Counted from the first letter of the stretch, positions 8,518 to 16,926 are shown. The stretch: 58,623 bases of DNA from Gemmatimonadetes bacterium 13_1_40CM_69_22 (GCA_001917665.1 MNEL01000026.1:1-58623), one strand, 5' to 3'. Translations and numbers: made by a program. Notes: a model not told the origin generated them from the letters alone.

Positions 8518-10518
8518 ATGAGGGTCGGCGTCGACGTCGGGGGCACGTTCACCGACCTTGTCGCAGTCGACGAAGACGGGGAGATCGACGTGCGCAAGGT
8601 AGTCACGACGCCGGAGGATCCGTCGGTAGGCATGTTTCGGGCGATCGAGACGGCGGGGAGGGGGGAAGGGGGCAGGGCGACGGCCATCGAGCTGCTGGTG
8701 CACGGCACCACGATCGCGACCAACGCGTTGCTCGAGCGGCGCGGCGCGAGGGTAGTGCTCCTGACGACGCGCGGCTTCGAGGACCTGCTGTGGCTCAGGC
8801 GACAGGACCGCGCGGCGCTGTATGACCTGGCGCGCGACCACGCGCCCCCGCTCGTCGCCCGTGGCGACGTGCTCGGTGTGGCCGAGCGCATGGGACCTGG
8901 GGGTGCTCAGGAGTCGCTCACCGATGCCGAGATTGAGCGGGTCGTCGCCGCGGCTCGCGCGCTCGCCCCCGAGTCGGTGGCGGTCGCCTTCCTGTTCGCG
9001 TTCCGACACCCGGAGCACGAGCGGCGCGTCGCGGCGGCGCTGCGGAGCACGCTCGCGGGCGTCCCGGTCGCCGCCAGCCACGAAGTGCTTCCTGTCTTCC
9101 GCGAGTTCGAGCGCATCAGCACCACCACCGTCGAGGCGTACCTGCGGCCGAGAGTCTCCGCGTACCTGGCACGGCTCGACCAGGATGCGCGCTCGCGCGG
9201 CGTCGGGACGCTCCGCATCATGACGTCCGCCGGTGGCACGCTCGCGCCGGCGCCGGCGGCCTGTCGCGCCGCTACCCTCGCGCTGTCGGGACCAGCGGGC
9301 GGTGTGGTGGGGGCGCGGCTCGTCGGGGCGGTCGTCGGGTTGTCGGAGCTCCTCACCCTCGACATGGGCGGCACCAGCGCCGACGCGAGTCTCGTGACCG
9401 GCGGTGCGGCCGTACACGACGGGGGCGGGGCAGTCGCGGGGGTGCCGCTGGCGCTCCCCTCGATCCTGATCGAGACGGTCAGCGCGGGCGGTGGGAGCAT
9501 CGCCCGGGTCGATCAAGGCGGCGCGCTCAAGGTGGGGCCCGACTCGGCCGGCGCGGTCCCCGGACCCGCGTGCTACGGCCGCGGCGGCACGCGCCCCACG
9601 GTCACCGATGCCTGCCTCGTCCTCGGCTGGCTCGACGCCGCCAGCCCTCTGGCGGATGAAGTGCGGCTCGACCCCGCTGCGGCGCAGCGCGCTGTGGCGG
9701 CGCTCGGCGAGACCGCCGGCAGCGATCCTGCCGCGATCGCTGCCGGGATCGTCGCGGTCGCGACCGCCGTGATGGCTCGAGCTTTGCGACGCGTGAGTGT
9801 GGCGCGCGGCCTCGACCCGCGGCGCATGGCGCTCGTGCCGTTCGGCGGCGCCGGTCCTCTGTTTGGCTGCGCGCTCGCCGACGCGCTGGGCATGCGGACG
9901 GTCATCATTCCGCCTCATCCGGGCGTGCTCTCCGCCCTGGGCCTCGCCGCGGCCGGGGAGCGCGTGGACCTGCTCGCGTCCCATCACCGCGAGCTCGACC
10001 GTCTCCAGCCGACCGACATCGGGCGCGCGTTCAGCGCGCTGCTGCGCGAAGCGAGCGAGCAGCTGCCGGGCGGAGCCCTGTGGAGGTATGCCGACTGCCG
10101 GTTTGTCGGGCAAGGCTACGAGGTGACGATCCCCGTGACCACGAACCATCCACGCCAGATCCGGGAGGCGTTCCTGGCCGCGCACCGGGAGCGGTTCGGC
10201 CACTCCGGGAGCGGCCAGCCGGTCGAGCTGGTCAACCTGCGGGTGGTGGCGATTCGCGAAGCGCCACTGCCGCGCTTTGGGGAAAGGGGGGGCGCGGCCA
10301 CGGTGTCCCGCGGCGAGCGCTCGGTGGCGTTGGGAAGGGGGAGGGGAAGGGGGGGCAAGCGGGTGACGGCGTCCGTGTGGGCCCTCGATGATCTCGCGGT
10401 CGGGGTCACGCTGGACGGCCCGGCGATTCTCGCCGGCCGCGACGCCACGGCCCTCATCGAACCGGGGTGGCGGGGCGCGGCCCACGCGTCCGGAGCCGTG
10501 GTGGTGGAGCGGGTATGA
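8518..10518 (+). CDS. hyuA: Hydantoinase/oxoprolinase family protein, subunit A (HyuA-like)
   Basis: A 666-residue protein of the HyuA family (N-methylhydantoinase/5-oxoprolinase A subunit), which uses ATP to open cyclic amides or, in acetone carboxylase relatives, to activate substrates. It starts MRVGVDVGGTFTDLVAVDEDG, the ASKHA-type phosphate-binding block, and continues with VHGTTIATNALLERRG, LTLDMGGTSADASLV and VPFGGAGPLFGCALADALG. The ATG has GGGGGAAGG closely upstream. Near residues 586-620 the gene carries G-rich, low-complexity DNA (GLGRGRGRGGKR), which looks like an expansion. It overlaps hyuB by 4 bases; the true substrate cannot be told from sequence. Confidence 0.9.
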   Translation: MRVGVDVGGTFTDLVAVDEDGEIDVRKVVTTPEDPSVGMFRAIETAGRGEGGRATAIELLVHGTTIATNALLERRGARVVLLTTRGFEDLLWLRRQDRAALYDLARDHAPPLVARGDVLGVAERMGPGGAQESLTDAEIERVVAAARALAPESVAVAFLFAFRHPEHERRVAAALRSTLAGVPVAASHEVLPVFREFERISTTTVEAYLRPRVSAYLARLDQDARSRGVGTLRIMTSAGGTLAPAPAACRAATLALSGPAGGVVGARLVGAVVGLSELLTLDMGGTSADASLVTGGAAVHDGGGAVAGVPLALPSILIETVSAGGGSIARVDQGGALKVGPDSAGAVPGPACYGRGGTRPTVTDACLVLGWLDAASPLADEVRLDPAAAQRAVAALGETAGSDPAAIAAGIVAVATAVMARALRRVSVARGLDPRRMALVPFGGAGPLFGCALADALGMRTVIIPPHPGVLSALGLAAAGERVDLLASHHRELDRLQPTDIGRAFSALLREASEQLPGGALWRYADCRFVGQGYEVTIPVTTNHPRQIREAFLAAHRERFGHSGSGQPVELVNLRVVAIREAPLPRFGERGGAATVSRGERSVALGRGRGRGGKRVTASVWALDDLAVGVTLDGPAILAGRDATALIEPGWRGAAHASGAVVVERV

Positions 10519-12059
10519 CCCTCGACGCGGTCGCGCTCGAGGTAATGGGGCACGCCTTCGCGGCGGTCGCCGAGGAGATGGGGCTCGTCCTGATCCATTC
10601 CGCGCTGTCACCGAACATCCGGGAGCGCCGCGATTGCTCGGCGGCGCTGTTCGATGCGGACGCCGCGATGATCGCGCAGGCGGCCCACATTCCAGTCCAT
10701 CTCGGCGCTCTGGCCGAGTCGGTCGCCGCGGTGCGGGCGCTCGGGCCTCCCCCGCGGCCCGGTGAGACCTTCATCCTGAACGATCCCTTCACCGGCGGGT
10801 CGCACCTCCCCGACATCACGCTGATCGGCGCGATCGACATCGCCGGCGCGGTGGGCGGGTACAGCGTGGTGCGGGCGCACCATTCGGATGTGGGGGGGAT
10901 GCAGGCGGGGAGCATGCCGGCCGGGGCGCGGGAGATCTTCGCCGAGGGCGTGATCGTGCCGCCGCTGCTGTTCACGCCGGAGGTGGAGCGCGTGCTGCTG
11001 GCGAACGTCCGCTCGCCGGAGACGCGCCGCGGCGACCTCGCGGCGCAGCGTGCCGCCGTGGAGCGCGGAGCCGACGGTCTGCGGGCCCTCACCACCCGCT
11101 ATGGGTGGGTCGCCGTGCAAGACGCCGCCCGCGATCTCATGGACTACGCCGAACGCCGCACGCGCGACGCGCTCGGGCGGATCGGCGCGGCCGGCCTCAC
11201 GGCCAGCGACTGGCTCGAAGGAGACGGCGTGGACGACGCCGATGTCCCCATCACGGTGCGGATCGATATCCGGGAGGGTGTGTTCCACGCCGATTTCACG
11301 GGCACCGCGCCGGCCGTGCGGGGGAACCTCAACTGCCCGCTGGCGGTCGCGCGCTCGGCCGCGTTGTTCGTGGTGCGCACGCTCCTGCCGGAGGACGTTC
11401 CGACGAACGCCGGCGTGCAGCGGGCCGTCCGCGTCACGGCGCCGGAAGGATGTCTCGTGAACGCGCGTCATCCGAGCGCGGTCGCCGCGGGCAACGTCGA
11501 AACGTCGCAGCGGATCGTCGACACGCTGTTCCTCGCCCTGGCGCGCGGCGGGATCCCCGTGCCCGCGCAGGGCCAGGGAACCATGAACAACGTGACCTTC
11601 GGGGGGCTCGGGGCTCAGGGCTCGGGGCTCGGAGAGGGATGGACATATTACGAGACGATCGGTGGGGGACAGGGAGCGAGCCAGGGCGCGCCCGGTCCGT
11701 CGGGGGTGCACGTGGGGATGTCGAACACGCGAAACACGCCGGTCGAGGTGCTGGAAATGGAGTCTCCCTTGCGGGTGAAGACGTACGCCATGCGGCGCGG
11801 AAGCGGCGGAGTGGGACGGTGGGCGGGTGGCGACGGCGTGATTCGCGAGTTCGCAGCGCTGGCGCCGATGGAGCTGAGCGTGCTCGCCGAGCGGCGCCGC
11901 CACTGCCCCGCGGGCGCGGCGGGCGGCGGGCATGGTGCCGCGGGGCGGACTATCTTGAACGGCACGCCGCTCGCGCCCAAGGCGAGCACCCGGCTCGAAC
12001 CGGGCGACGTGCTGCGGATTGAGACGCCCGGCGGTGGCGGGTGGGGCACACCGGAATAA
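10515..12059 (+). CDS. hyuB: Hydantoinase family protein, subunit B (HyuB-like)
   Basis: A 514-residue partner of the preceding gene, matching the HyuB/oxoprolinase B family. Key segments are EEMGLVLIHSALSPNIRERRDCSAALFD at the N-terminus, ETFILNDPFTGGSHLPDITL, VRAHHSDVGG (likely metal-binding), the NCPLAVARSA block and a C-terminal ETPGGGGWGTP. The ATG start overlaps the hyuA stop (ATGA), as expected for subunits made in equal amounts. An in-frame tandem heptamer array (11604-11631) codes for a Gly-rich loop just before the YYETIGGGQGA motif. Confidence 0.92.
   Translation: MTLDAVALEVMGHAFAAVAEEMGLVLIHSALSPNIRERRDCSAALFDADAAMIAQAAHIPVHLGALAESVAAVRALGPPPRPGETFILNDPFTGGSHLPDITLIGAIDIAGAVGGYSVVRAHHSDVGGMQAGSMPAGAREIFAEGVIVPPLLFTPEVERVLLANVRSPETRRGDLAAQRAAVERGADGLRALTTRYGWVAVQDAARDLMDYAERRTRDALGRIGAAGLTASDWLEGDGVDDADVPITVRIDIREGVFHADFTGTAPAVRGNLNCPLAVARSAALFVVRTLLPEDVPTNAGVQRAVRVTAPEGCLVNARHPSAVAAGNVETSQRIVDTLFLALARGGIPVPAQGQGTMNNVTFGGLGAQGSGLGEGWTYYETIGGGQGASQGAPGPSGVHVGMSNTRNTPVEVLEMESPLRVKTYAMRRGSGGVGRWAGGDGVIREFAALAPMELSVLAERRRHCPAGAAGGGHGAAGRTILNGTPLAPKASTRLEPGDVLRIETPGGGGWGTPE
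11604..11631 (+). repeat. Four-copy tandem heptamer inside hyuB
   Basis: GGGCTCG, GGGCTCA, GGGCTCG and GGGCTCG lie end to end (28 bases, one mismatch). In the hyuB frame they give a loop of Gly, Leu, Ala, Gln and Ser residues. Because 28 is not a multiple of 3, the array cannot have entered alone without a compensating change of 1 or 2 bases. Confidence 0.75.
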
Positions 12060-12070
12060 GGAGACGCGCG

Positions 12071-12427
12071 ATGAACTGGGTGCTGGTCAGTTTGATCGGC
12101 CTCGCGGCCGGCGTGGTGTCGGGACTGTTCGGCATCGGGGGTGCCGTCGTCATCATTCCGGGCCTGATCCTCGTCGTGGGGCTGTCCCAGCACACGGCGA
12201 ACGGTACCTCGCTCGCGGCGCTGCTGCTCCCTGTCGGGATTCTGGGCACGCTTGAGTACTACAAGCGGGGCCAGGTGAACATCCAGTATGCGGCGATCAT
12301 CGCGGTCGGCCTGCTGCTGGGAGCGTTCGTGGGCGCCAAGCTGGCGGGTCACGTGGGGGAGTTGGCGCTGCGGCGCGCGTTCGGGGTGTTCCTGCTGCTC
12401 GTGTCGGCGCGGTTCCTCGTCAGCTAA
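12071..12427 (+). CDS. Half-size TSUP (TauE/SafE) family membrane transporter
   Basis: A 118-residue membrane protein with about four hydrophobic helices. It begins MNWVLVSLIGLAAGVVSGLFGIGGAVVIIP, the GxxSGxxGxGGxxxxxP signature of TSUP permeases, a family that moves sulfite, sulfonates and other organic anions. Common members have about 250 residues and two such repeats, whereas this protein carries only one and probably dimerises. The AAGGAG at 12057-12062 gives a strong ribosome site. It follows hyuB closely and may supply or export its substrate, which is inference. Its end overlaps the convergent HD-GYP gene by 4 bases. Confidence 0.82.
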   Translation: MNWVLVSLIGLAAGVVSGLFGIGGAVVIIPGLILVVGLSQHTANGTSLAALLLPVGILGTLEYYKRGQVNIQYAAIIAVGLLLGAFVGAKLAGHVGELALRRAFGVFLLLVSARFLVS

Positions 12428-14355
12428 GCGTTCGTCTCGAACACCTTGGCGTCGACGAACAGCCGGAACAGCTCGCGGTCGAGCTGTCCCGCCCGGACTT
12501 CTTCGTCCATGATGTCGAGCGCCCGCGCGCGCGCGACCGCCGGCTTGTAGGGCCGATCCGCGGCCGTCAGCGCGTCGTAGATGTCGCTGATGGTCATCAT
12601 GCGCGTCTGGATCGGGATGGCGTCGCCCGTCACCCCACGCGGGTAGCCCCGGCCGTCCAGCTTCTCGTGATGCCCGTACGCGATGAGGGGGATGTGCTGC
12701 AGCTCCCGCGTCCAGGGGATCTCCTTCAGGAAGTTGTAGGTGTGGTTCACGTGGCTCTCGATCTCGAGCCGTTCGGCCTCGTCCAGGCTGCCCTTCGGAA
12801 TCGTCAGATAGCGCACTTCGTCGTCGCTGAGGTATGGGCGCGCCGCCCCGGCGAGGTCTTGGTACGTGCGGCGCGCGAGGTCGAGCAGCTCCTCGAAGCG
12901 CGTGGCCGGGAGCACCGTCGGCTCGTTGGCGTGGAGCACCGCCTTCATGAAGCGCTCGAGCTCGGCGAGCTCCCGGGCGTGCTCCGCTTCGAGGGTGCGC
13001 ACGAACGGCTCGTACCCCTGGCGCCCGTGCGTTTCGAGGAATTCCGCGCGTTTGCGCCAGAACTCCCGCTCCGCGCTGCGCCGCACGAAGTCGTGCCGCT
13101 GGCGGATCAGCTCGAGCTGCAGAGGATAGAGCTTCTTCGCCTTGACGAGGACCTGCTCCCGCACCCCGACCTTGCCGAAGTCGTGCAGCAAGCCGGCGTA
13201 GCGGATCTCGCGGAGCTGCTCGCGCGTGAACGTGAGGCCGCTATAGGGCCCGTCCCCGGCTTTGTCCACCACCGCCGCCAGGCTCACCGTCATGTTCGCG
13301 ACCCGCCCCGAGTGGCCGAACGTCGTCGGATCCCGCTGCTCGATGGCGCGCACCGCCGCCTGCACGAACCCCTCGAACAGCCGCTCGATCTCGCGGTACA
13401 GCTGGCTGTTCTCGATCGCGACCGCCGCTTGACCCGCGAGCGCGGTGACGAGCTCGACCGTGCGTTTCGAGAACGGGACCACCTGTTGCTCCACGGCGGC
13501 CGGTGTCGCCAGCACGGCGTCGAGGCTGCGCTTCCGGTTGATGAGCTGCAGCACGCCGATCACTTGCTCCTTGTGATCCTTCATCGGGATCACGAGCATC
13601 GACTTGGTGCGGTAGCCGTACCGCTCGTCGAACGAGCGGTTGATCGTGTACTCGACGTCTGGGGGCAGGAAATACGCGTCGTCGATGACGAGCGGCTCGC
13701 CCGTCACGGCGGCGTAGCCCGCGAGGCTCGTCCGGTCCATCGGCATCGTGAACTCGACGAACGGCGCTTCGGGCTTCGAGTACGTCTGCGCGAGGCGGAA
13801 CCGCAGCCGCTTTTCGCCTGGCTCGCCTTCGATCAGATACAAGCTGCCCGCGTCGGACGAGGTGATGCGCCGCGATTGGGTGAGGATCAGGTCGAGCAGG
13901 GTGTCGAGGTCGCGCTCGGTGCCGAGGGCCACGCCGATGCGCGTCAGCTCGCCGATCTCCCGGCCGCGGCTCGCCGCTTCGGCCCGCGCCCGCGCCGTCT
14001 CCGCCCGCGCCGCCGCCTCCCGAAAACCCGCCCGCACGGCGACGAGGAGCTGGCGCACGCCGGCCGGATGCCGGACGAACCCGGAGAGCAGCTCGGACGG
14101 CATCTCCGTCGGGACGTCCGGCTCGCCGTCGCGCCCCAGGGCCACGATCGCGCCGCCCGCGTCCACGAAGGCGCGCAGCACATCGAGCGGGAGGACGGAG
14201 CGGCTCTCGGCATCGAGCACCAGCACCGTCGGTCGCTCGTCCACCGCGAGGTCGCGCAGCAGGCGCACCTCGCGCACGTCGATTTGCGCCCCCTCGAGCG
14301 CGGGCGCGGCGCTCGCCGGCCGCCACGTCGGGGTATGGAGTAGGATGTATCTCAC
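12424..14355 (-). CDS. GAF and HD-GYP domain protein, likely cyclic-di-GMP phosphodiesterase
   Basis: A 643-residue signalling protein. Residues 25-110 resemble a receiver-type fold without clear phospho-acceptor context; a short coiled coil follows (115-135); a GAF domain spans about 145-320; then an HD-GYP domain. The HD pair is H391-D392 in LLHDFGKVG, and the GYP motif is HHEKLDGRGYP at 562-572. Most HD-GYP proteins have about 60 residues between these motifs; here there are about 170, with a charged helical insert near 410-525. The motifs support hydrolysis of cyclic di-GMP in the cytoplasm. The ligand of the GAF domain is unknown. Confidence 0.9.
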   Translation of the reverse strand: MRYILLHTPTWRPASAAPALEGAQIDVREVRLLRDLAVDERPTVLVLDAESRSVLPLDVLRAFVDAGGAIVALGRDGEPDVPTEMPSELLSGFVRHPAGVRQLLVAVRAGFREAAARAETARARAEAASRGREIGELTRIGVALGTERDLDTLLDLILTQSRRITSSDAGSLYLIEGEPGEKRLRFRLAQTYSKPEAPFVEFTMPMDRTSLAGYAAVTGEPLVIDDAYFLPPDVEYTINRSFDERYGYRTKSMLVIPMKDHKEQVIGVLQLINRKRSLDAVLATPAAVEQQVVPFSKRTVELVTALAGQAAVAIENSQLYREIERLFEGFVQAAVRAIEQRDPTTFGHSGRVANMTVSLAAVVDKAGDGPYSGLTFTREQLREIRYAGLLHDFGKVGVREQVLVKAKKLYPLQLELIRQRHDFVRRSAEREFWRKRAEFLETHGRQGYEPFVRTLEAEHARELAELERFMKAVLHANEPTVLPATRFEELLDLARRTYQDLAGAARPYLSDDEVRYLTIPKGSLDEAERLEIESHVNHTYNFLKEIPWTRELQHIPLIAYGHHEKLDGRGYPRGVTGDAIPIQTRMMTISDIYDALTAADRPYKPAVARARALDIMDEEVRAGQLDRELFRLFVDAKVFETNA

Positions 14356-14394
14356 GGCTGGGCGATCGCCGTCACCCCGGCGGCTAGGCCGAAG

Positions 14395-15105
14395 TCACGA
14401 GGTCTTCTCGCGCTTCAGGCCGTCCGAGGCCTCGGCGAAGTCGGGGAACACCCGCAGCGCCTTCTCGTACATCTCCACCGCCTTGTCCTTTTGCCCGCGG
14501 TCGTGGTAGAGCAGGGCGCGCGAGTAATAGGTGAGCGCCTCGGTCGGCACTTGTCGGTTCATCCGCTGCTCCGAGGCCTGCTTCTGCAGCGCGGGCAGGT
14601 TCGCGTCCCGCATGAGCTTCATGGCCACGGTGCGGATCAGGTCGAACAAGTGGTCACGCTGCATCCGGTCCGACTCGACTTTGACGATCTCGCTCGTCTC
14701 GACGTTGATGAGCCGCGCGTCCAGCCGGAAGTCGCCGTAGAAGTCGATGAAGACGCCCGTGACGACGTAGCGTGCCCCGACCAGCTTGCCGATCTTGGCC
14801 GCGGTCTGTGGATCCACCCGCCCTGCGGCACTCAGGTTTTGCTCGTCGATCAGCTTCTGCAATTCCTCCCGCTCGACCACCCGGGCTGCCGCATTGGCGG
14901 CCAGATCGGAGATCATCAGGCCCGCGATCCCCTTCTGCAGGGCGTCGAAGTTGTCCTTATCCTGCCCGTAAGAGCCGCCGTTGTCGAATGGAAATACGGC
15001 AATCCCGGGACGGGTGTCCTGCCCGCGCGCCTGAGCGCCCACCCCGCCCACGGCAGGCCACAGCAGGGTCAGAGTGAAGAGCGGCACGATCGAACGCGAA
15101 CCCAT
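14395..15105 (-). CDS. CsgG/FlgO-like envelope protein with C-terminal TPR
   Basis: A 236-residue exported protein: an N-terminal signal (VPLFTLTLLWPAVGGVGAQA) and then a domain resembling the CsgG/FlgO/LpoB fold. GIAVFPFDN, GLMISDLAANAAARVVEREELQKLIDEQ, GARYVVTGVFIDF and DARLINVETSEIVKVE are the typical pattern of that fold. A single tetratricopeptide-like helical pair follows (EALTYYSRALLYHDRGQKDKAVEMYEKAL). CsgG-type proteins act in secretion or periplasmic assembly; the length and missing lipobox argue against a true curli exporter. It is followed by a 15-base gap from the metallo-beta-lactamase-fold gene, so co-transcription is likely. Confidence 0.75.
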   Translation of the reverse strand: MGSRSIVPLFTLTLLWPAVGGVGAQARGQDTRPGIAVFPFDNGGSYGQDKDNFDALQKGIAGLMISDLAANAAARVVEREELQKLIDEQNLSAAGRVDPQTAAKIGKLVGARYVVTGVFIDFYGDFRLDARLINVETSEIVKVESDRMQRDHLFDLIRTVAMKLMRDANLPALQKQASEQRMNRQVPTEALTYYSRALLYHDRGQKDKAVEMYEKALRVFPDFAEASDGLKREKTS

Positions 15106-15120
15106 AGAGTGCTCCTCGGA

Positions 15121-15993
15121 TCAGAGAGTCAGGGTCATCCCTTCCCGCGCCGCCAGCACCTCCGCCGGCATACCGCGCGCTTTGGCCGCGCGGCGGGCCG
15201 CGGCGAGCAACCCTTCGACCTCCGCGTCGCCGTGCTCCGGCTCGTGATGGAATAGCACGAGCCGCCGCACGCCGGCCTCCGCCGCGAGCGTCACCGCTTC
15301 CTCGAAGGTGGAATGGCCCCATCCACGGTGCTGCTCGAGCTCCTGCGGCGTATACATCGCGTCGTGGATCAGGAGCTCCACGTTCGCCAGGAATGCCACG
15401 AGATCCTTGCGCCACGTCGTCGGCGTGTCGTAATGGCCCCCTGGCCCCAGCTCGTTGTCCGTCACATAGGCCATGCTCGCGCCCCCCGTGGCGGCGGCCG
15501 GCGTGAGCCGATACCCCAGCGTCGTGCCGGGGTGCCGTAACCGCATGGCCCGCACCCGGAACGCACCCACGGTGAACTCGCCCGGGTCGACCTGCTGCAC
15601 CGTCAACTTGGCCGACAGTGCATCGAGCGGGATGGGGAACACGGCCGGGTCCATCTGCTGCCGGAGGATCGCCTCGAGCGACGTGGTGCCCTGCCTGGAG
15701 CCCCAGATTCGCACTGCATTCCCCGGCGAGAAGAACGGCTTAAAGTGGGGCAGCCCCTGAATGTGGTCCCAGTGGGCGTGCGACAGCAGGATCTCCGCGT
15801 TCACGGCGCCGTTTTGGCGCTCCACGAGCTGGAGCCCCAGCGCGCGAATCCCGGTGCCGGCATCGAGGATAACGAGCTGACCCCCGGCGCCCTCCACGGC
15901 CACGCACGGCGTGTTGCCGCCGTAGCGCGCGGTGTGGGCCCCGGGGGTGGGGATCGAGCCCCGTGTTCCCCAAAAGGTCACCGTGTAGGCCAT
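15121..15993 (-). CDS. MBL-fold metallo-hydrolase, PhnP/phosphodiesterase-like
   Basis: A 290-residue hydrolase of the metallo-beta-lactamase fold. The metal-binding motif is [10 protein letters not shown], with further ligands in [28 protein letters not shown] and LFHHEPEH. The N-terminus [15 protein letters not shown] and the overall pattern fit PhnP-like cyclic phosphodiesterases rather than true beta-lactamases. ATG at 15993 is my chosen start; a GTG 12 bases upstream is an alternative. The neighbouring Crp-type regulator makes a cyclic-nucleotide or cyclic-phosphate substrate attractive, but this is inference. Confidence 0.83.
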   Translation of the reverse strand: MAYTVTFWGTRGSIPTPGAHTARYGGNTPCVAVEGAGGQLVILDAGTGIRALGLQLVERQNGAVNAEILLSHAHWDHIQGLPHFKPFFSPGNAVRIWGSRQGTTSLEAILRQQMDPAVFPIPLDALSAKLTVQQVDPGEFTVGAFRVRAMRLRHPGTTLGYRLTPAAATGGASMAYVTDNELGPGGHYDTPTTWRKDLVAFLANVELLIHDAMYTPQELEQHRGWGHSTFEEAVTLAAEAGVRRLVLFHHEPEHGDAEVEGLLAAARRAAKARGMPAEVLAAREGMTLTL

Positions 15994-16020
15994 CGGTCCC
16001 GGCACGCCGTACCTAGGGCT

Positions 16021-16050
16021 AAGTTACGGAAAATCGGGCATGTAGAACAA
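16021..16050 (-). promoter_or_regulatory. Candidate promoter for the MBL-fold hydrolase gene
   Basis: On the minus strand TTGTTC is followed after 18 bases by TAACTT, a modest match to sigma-70 elements about 30-50 bases before the coding start. The Crp-like palindrome/hairpin at 16065-16097 lies just upstream of it. Confidence 0.35.
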
Positions 16051-16064
16051 GCCGCCGGCTCACC

Positions 16065-16097
16065 CGCCCCCCGTGACCCACCTCACGCCGGGGGGCG
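16065..16097 (-). terminator. GC-rich hairpin after the Crp gene, containing a Crp-like palindrome
   Basis: The arms CGCCCCCCGTGA and TCACGCCGGGGGGCG pair over 12 bp with a 3-base bulge and a 6-base loop. There is no T-run after it, so it would be an imperfect intrinsic terminator for the regulator gene ending at 16102. The core CGTGA-N6-TCACG also resembles a Crp operator; both readings are possible. Confidence 0.4.
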
Positions 16098-16101
16098 CGA
16101 C

Positions 16102-16773
16102 TCACGACCGCCCCGCCGACGCCTCCAGCGCCGCGCGGTCCCGAATCAGGATCTCCCGGCGGCTGATCTCGATGTAGCCTTTCTCGACCAGCTCGCGCAT
16201 CGTCCGGCTCACCGTCTCGCGGCTCGAGCCGATCATCTGGGCGATGGTGTGGTGTGTGAGGCGGCGCGTGATACGAGTCGACCCCGCTTCGTCGGCGAGG
16301 TCGAGGAGCAGCTGGGCCACGCGGCCGTTGACGTCGAGGAGGACGAGGCTCCCCACCTTCTCGTCCACGCGCCGCAGGCGGCGGGAGAGCTCCCGCAGCA
16401 ACCCCATCGCGATCCCCGGCGATTGCTGCAGAATGCTTTGGAAGTCCTCGCGCCGGATCACGAGGAGATTCGAGTCTTCCATCGCGATCACGTGCGCCGA
16501 GCGGGGTTCCTCGTCGATGAGCGACATCTCGCCGAAGAAGTCGCCCTCGCCCAGCACGGAGAGAATGACTTCCCGCCCGTCTTCCCCGATGAGGACCACC
16601 TTGACCTGCCCCTTGGCCACGACGTACAGCGCATCGCCGGGGTCGTCCTCGAACAGAATCACGGAGTTGCGGGGGTAGCTGCGCTCGCGGGTGATCTCGG
16701 CCACCCGATCGAGCTCGGTAGGAGAGAGTTGGCCGAAGAGCGGGACTTTTTGGAGGATGGCCGTCACCGACAC
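16102..16773 (-). CDS. Crp/Fnr family transcriptional regulator
   Basis: A 223-residue regulator with an N-terminal cyclic-nucleotide-binding domain (about 1-120), a dimerisation helix (121-150) and a C-terminal helix-turn-helix. The ligand pocket keeps G81-E82 and R91-S92 ([15 protein letters not shown]), the pair that binds the cyclic phosphate in Crp. The C-helix positions that contact adenine in E. coli Crp (Thr, Ser) are V136 and D137 here. The recognition helix is [13 protein letters not shown], with R185, E186 and R190 equal to the residues that read TGTGA. No Fnr-type cysteines are present. A GTG start at 16773 is used; GTG at 16767 is possible. Confidence 0.9.
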   Translation of the reverse strand: MSVTAILQKVPLFGQLSPTELDRVAEITRERSYPRNSVILFEDDPGDALYVVAKGQVKVVLIGEDGREVILSVLGEGDFFGEMSLIDEEPRSAHVIAMEDSNLLVIRREDFQSILQQSPGIAMGLLRELSRRLRRVDEKVGSLVLLDVNGRVAQLLLDLADEAGSTRITRRLTHHTIAQMIGSSRETVSRTMRELVEKGYIEISRREILIRDRAALEASAGRS

Positions 16774-16813
16774 GCGGGGGTTCCCCTCGGGTTTGGGGGC
16801 TTATGGTGGGGCA

Positions 16814-16842
16814 AGCTTACGTATTGGCGTGCCCGGTGTCAA
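16814..16842 (-). promoter_or_regulatory. Promoter for the Crp-family gene
   Basis: Minus strand: a perfect -35 box TTGACA (16842-16837), a 17-base spacer and TAAGCT as -10 (16819-16814). Transcription would start near 16807, about 34 bases before the GTG. It lies back to back with the rpmE promoter. Confidence 0.55.
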
Positions 16843-16851
16843 TGTGGTGCC

Positions 16852-16881
16852 TTGCCGCCAACTCACGACGCCAGTTATATT
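16852..16881 (+). promoter_or_regulatory. Promoter for rpmE
   Basis: Plus strand: TTGCCG (16852-16857), an 18-base spacer and TATATT (16876-16881), a good sigma-70 pair in otherwise GC-rich DNA. Transcription from about 16888 would give a leader of roughly 39 bases before the rpmE GTG. Confidence 0.55.
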
Positions 16882-16926
16882 TCCGGGTCTTCGTGCCATC
16901 TGACACCTACGCTAGGATACAGTGCA

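Noticed and set aside
7654-10611. A 985-codon open frame on the minus strand opposite lnt and hyuA
   Set aside because: It is antisense to two well-recognised genes, crosses the repeat and has Arg/Pro/His-rich composition typical of open antisense frames in high-GC DNA.
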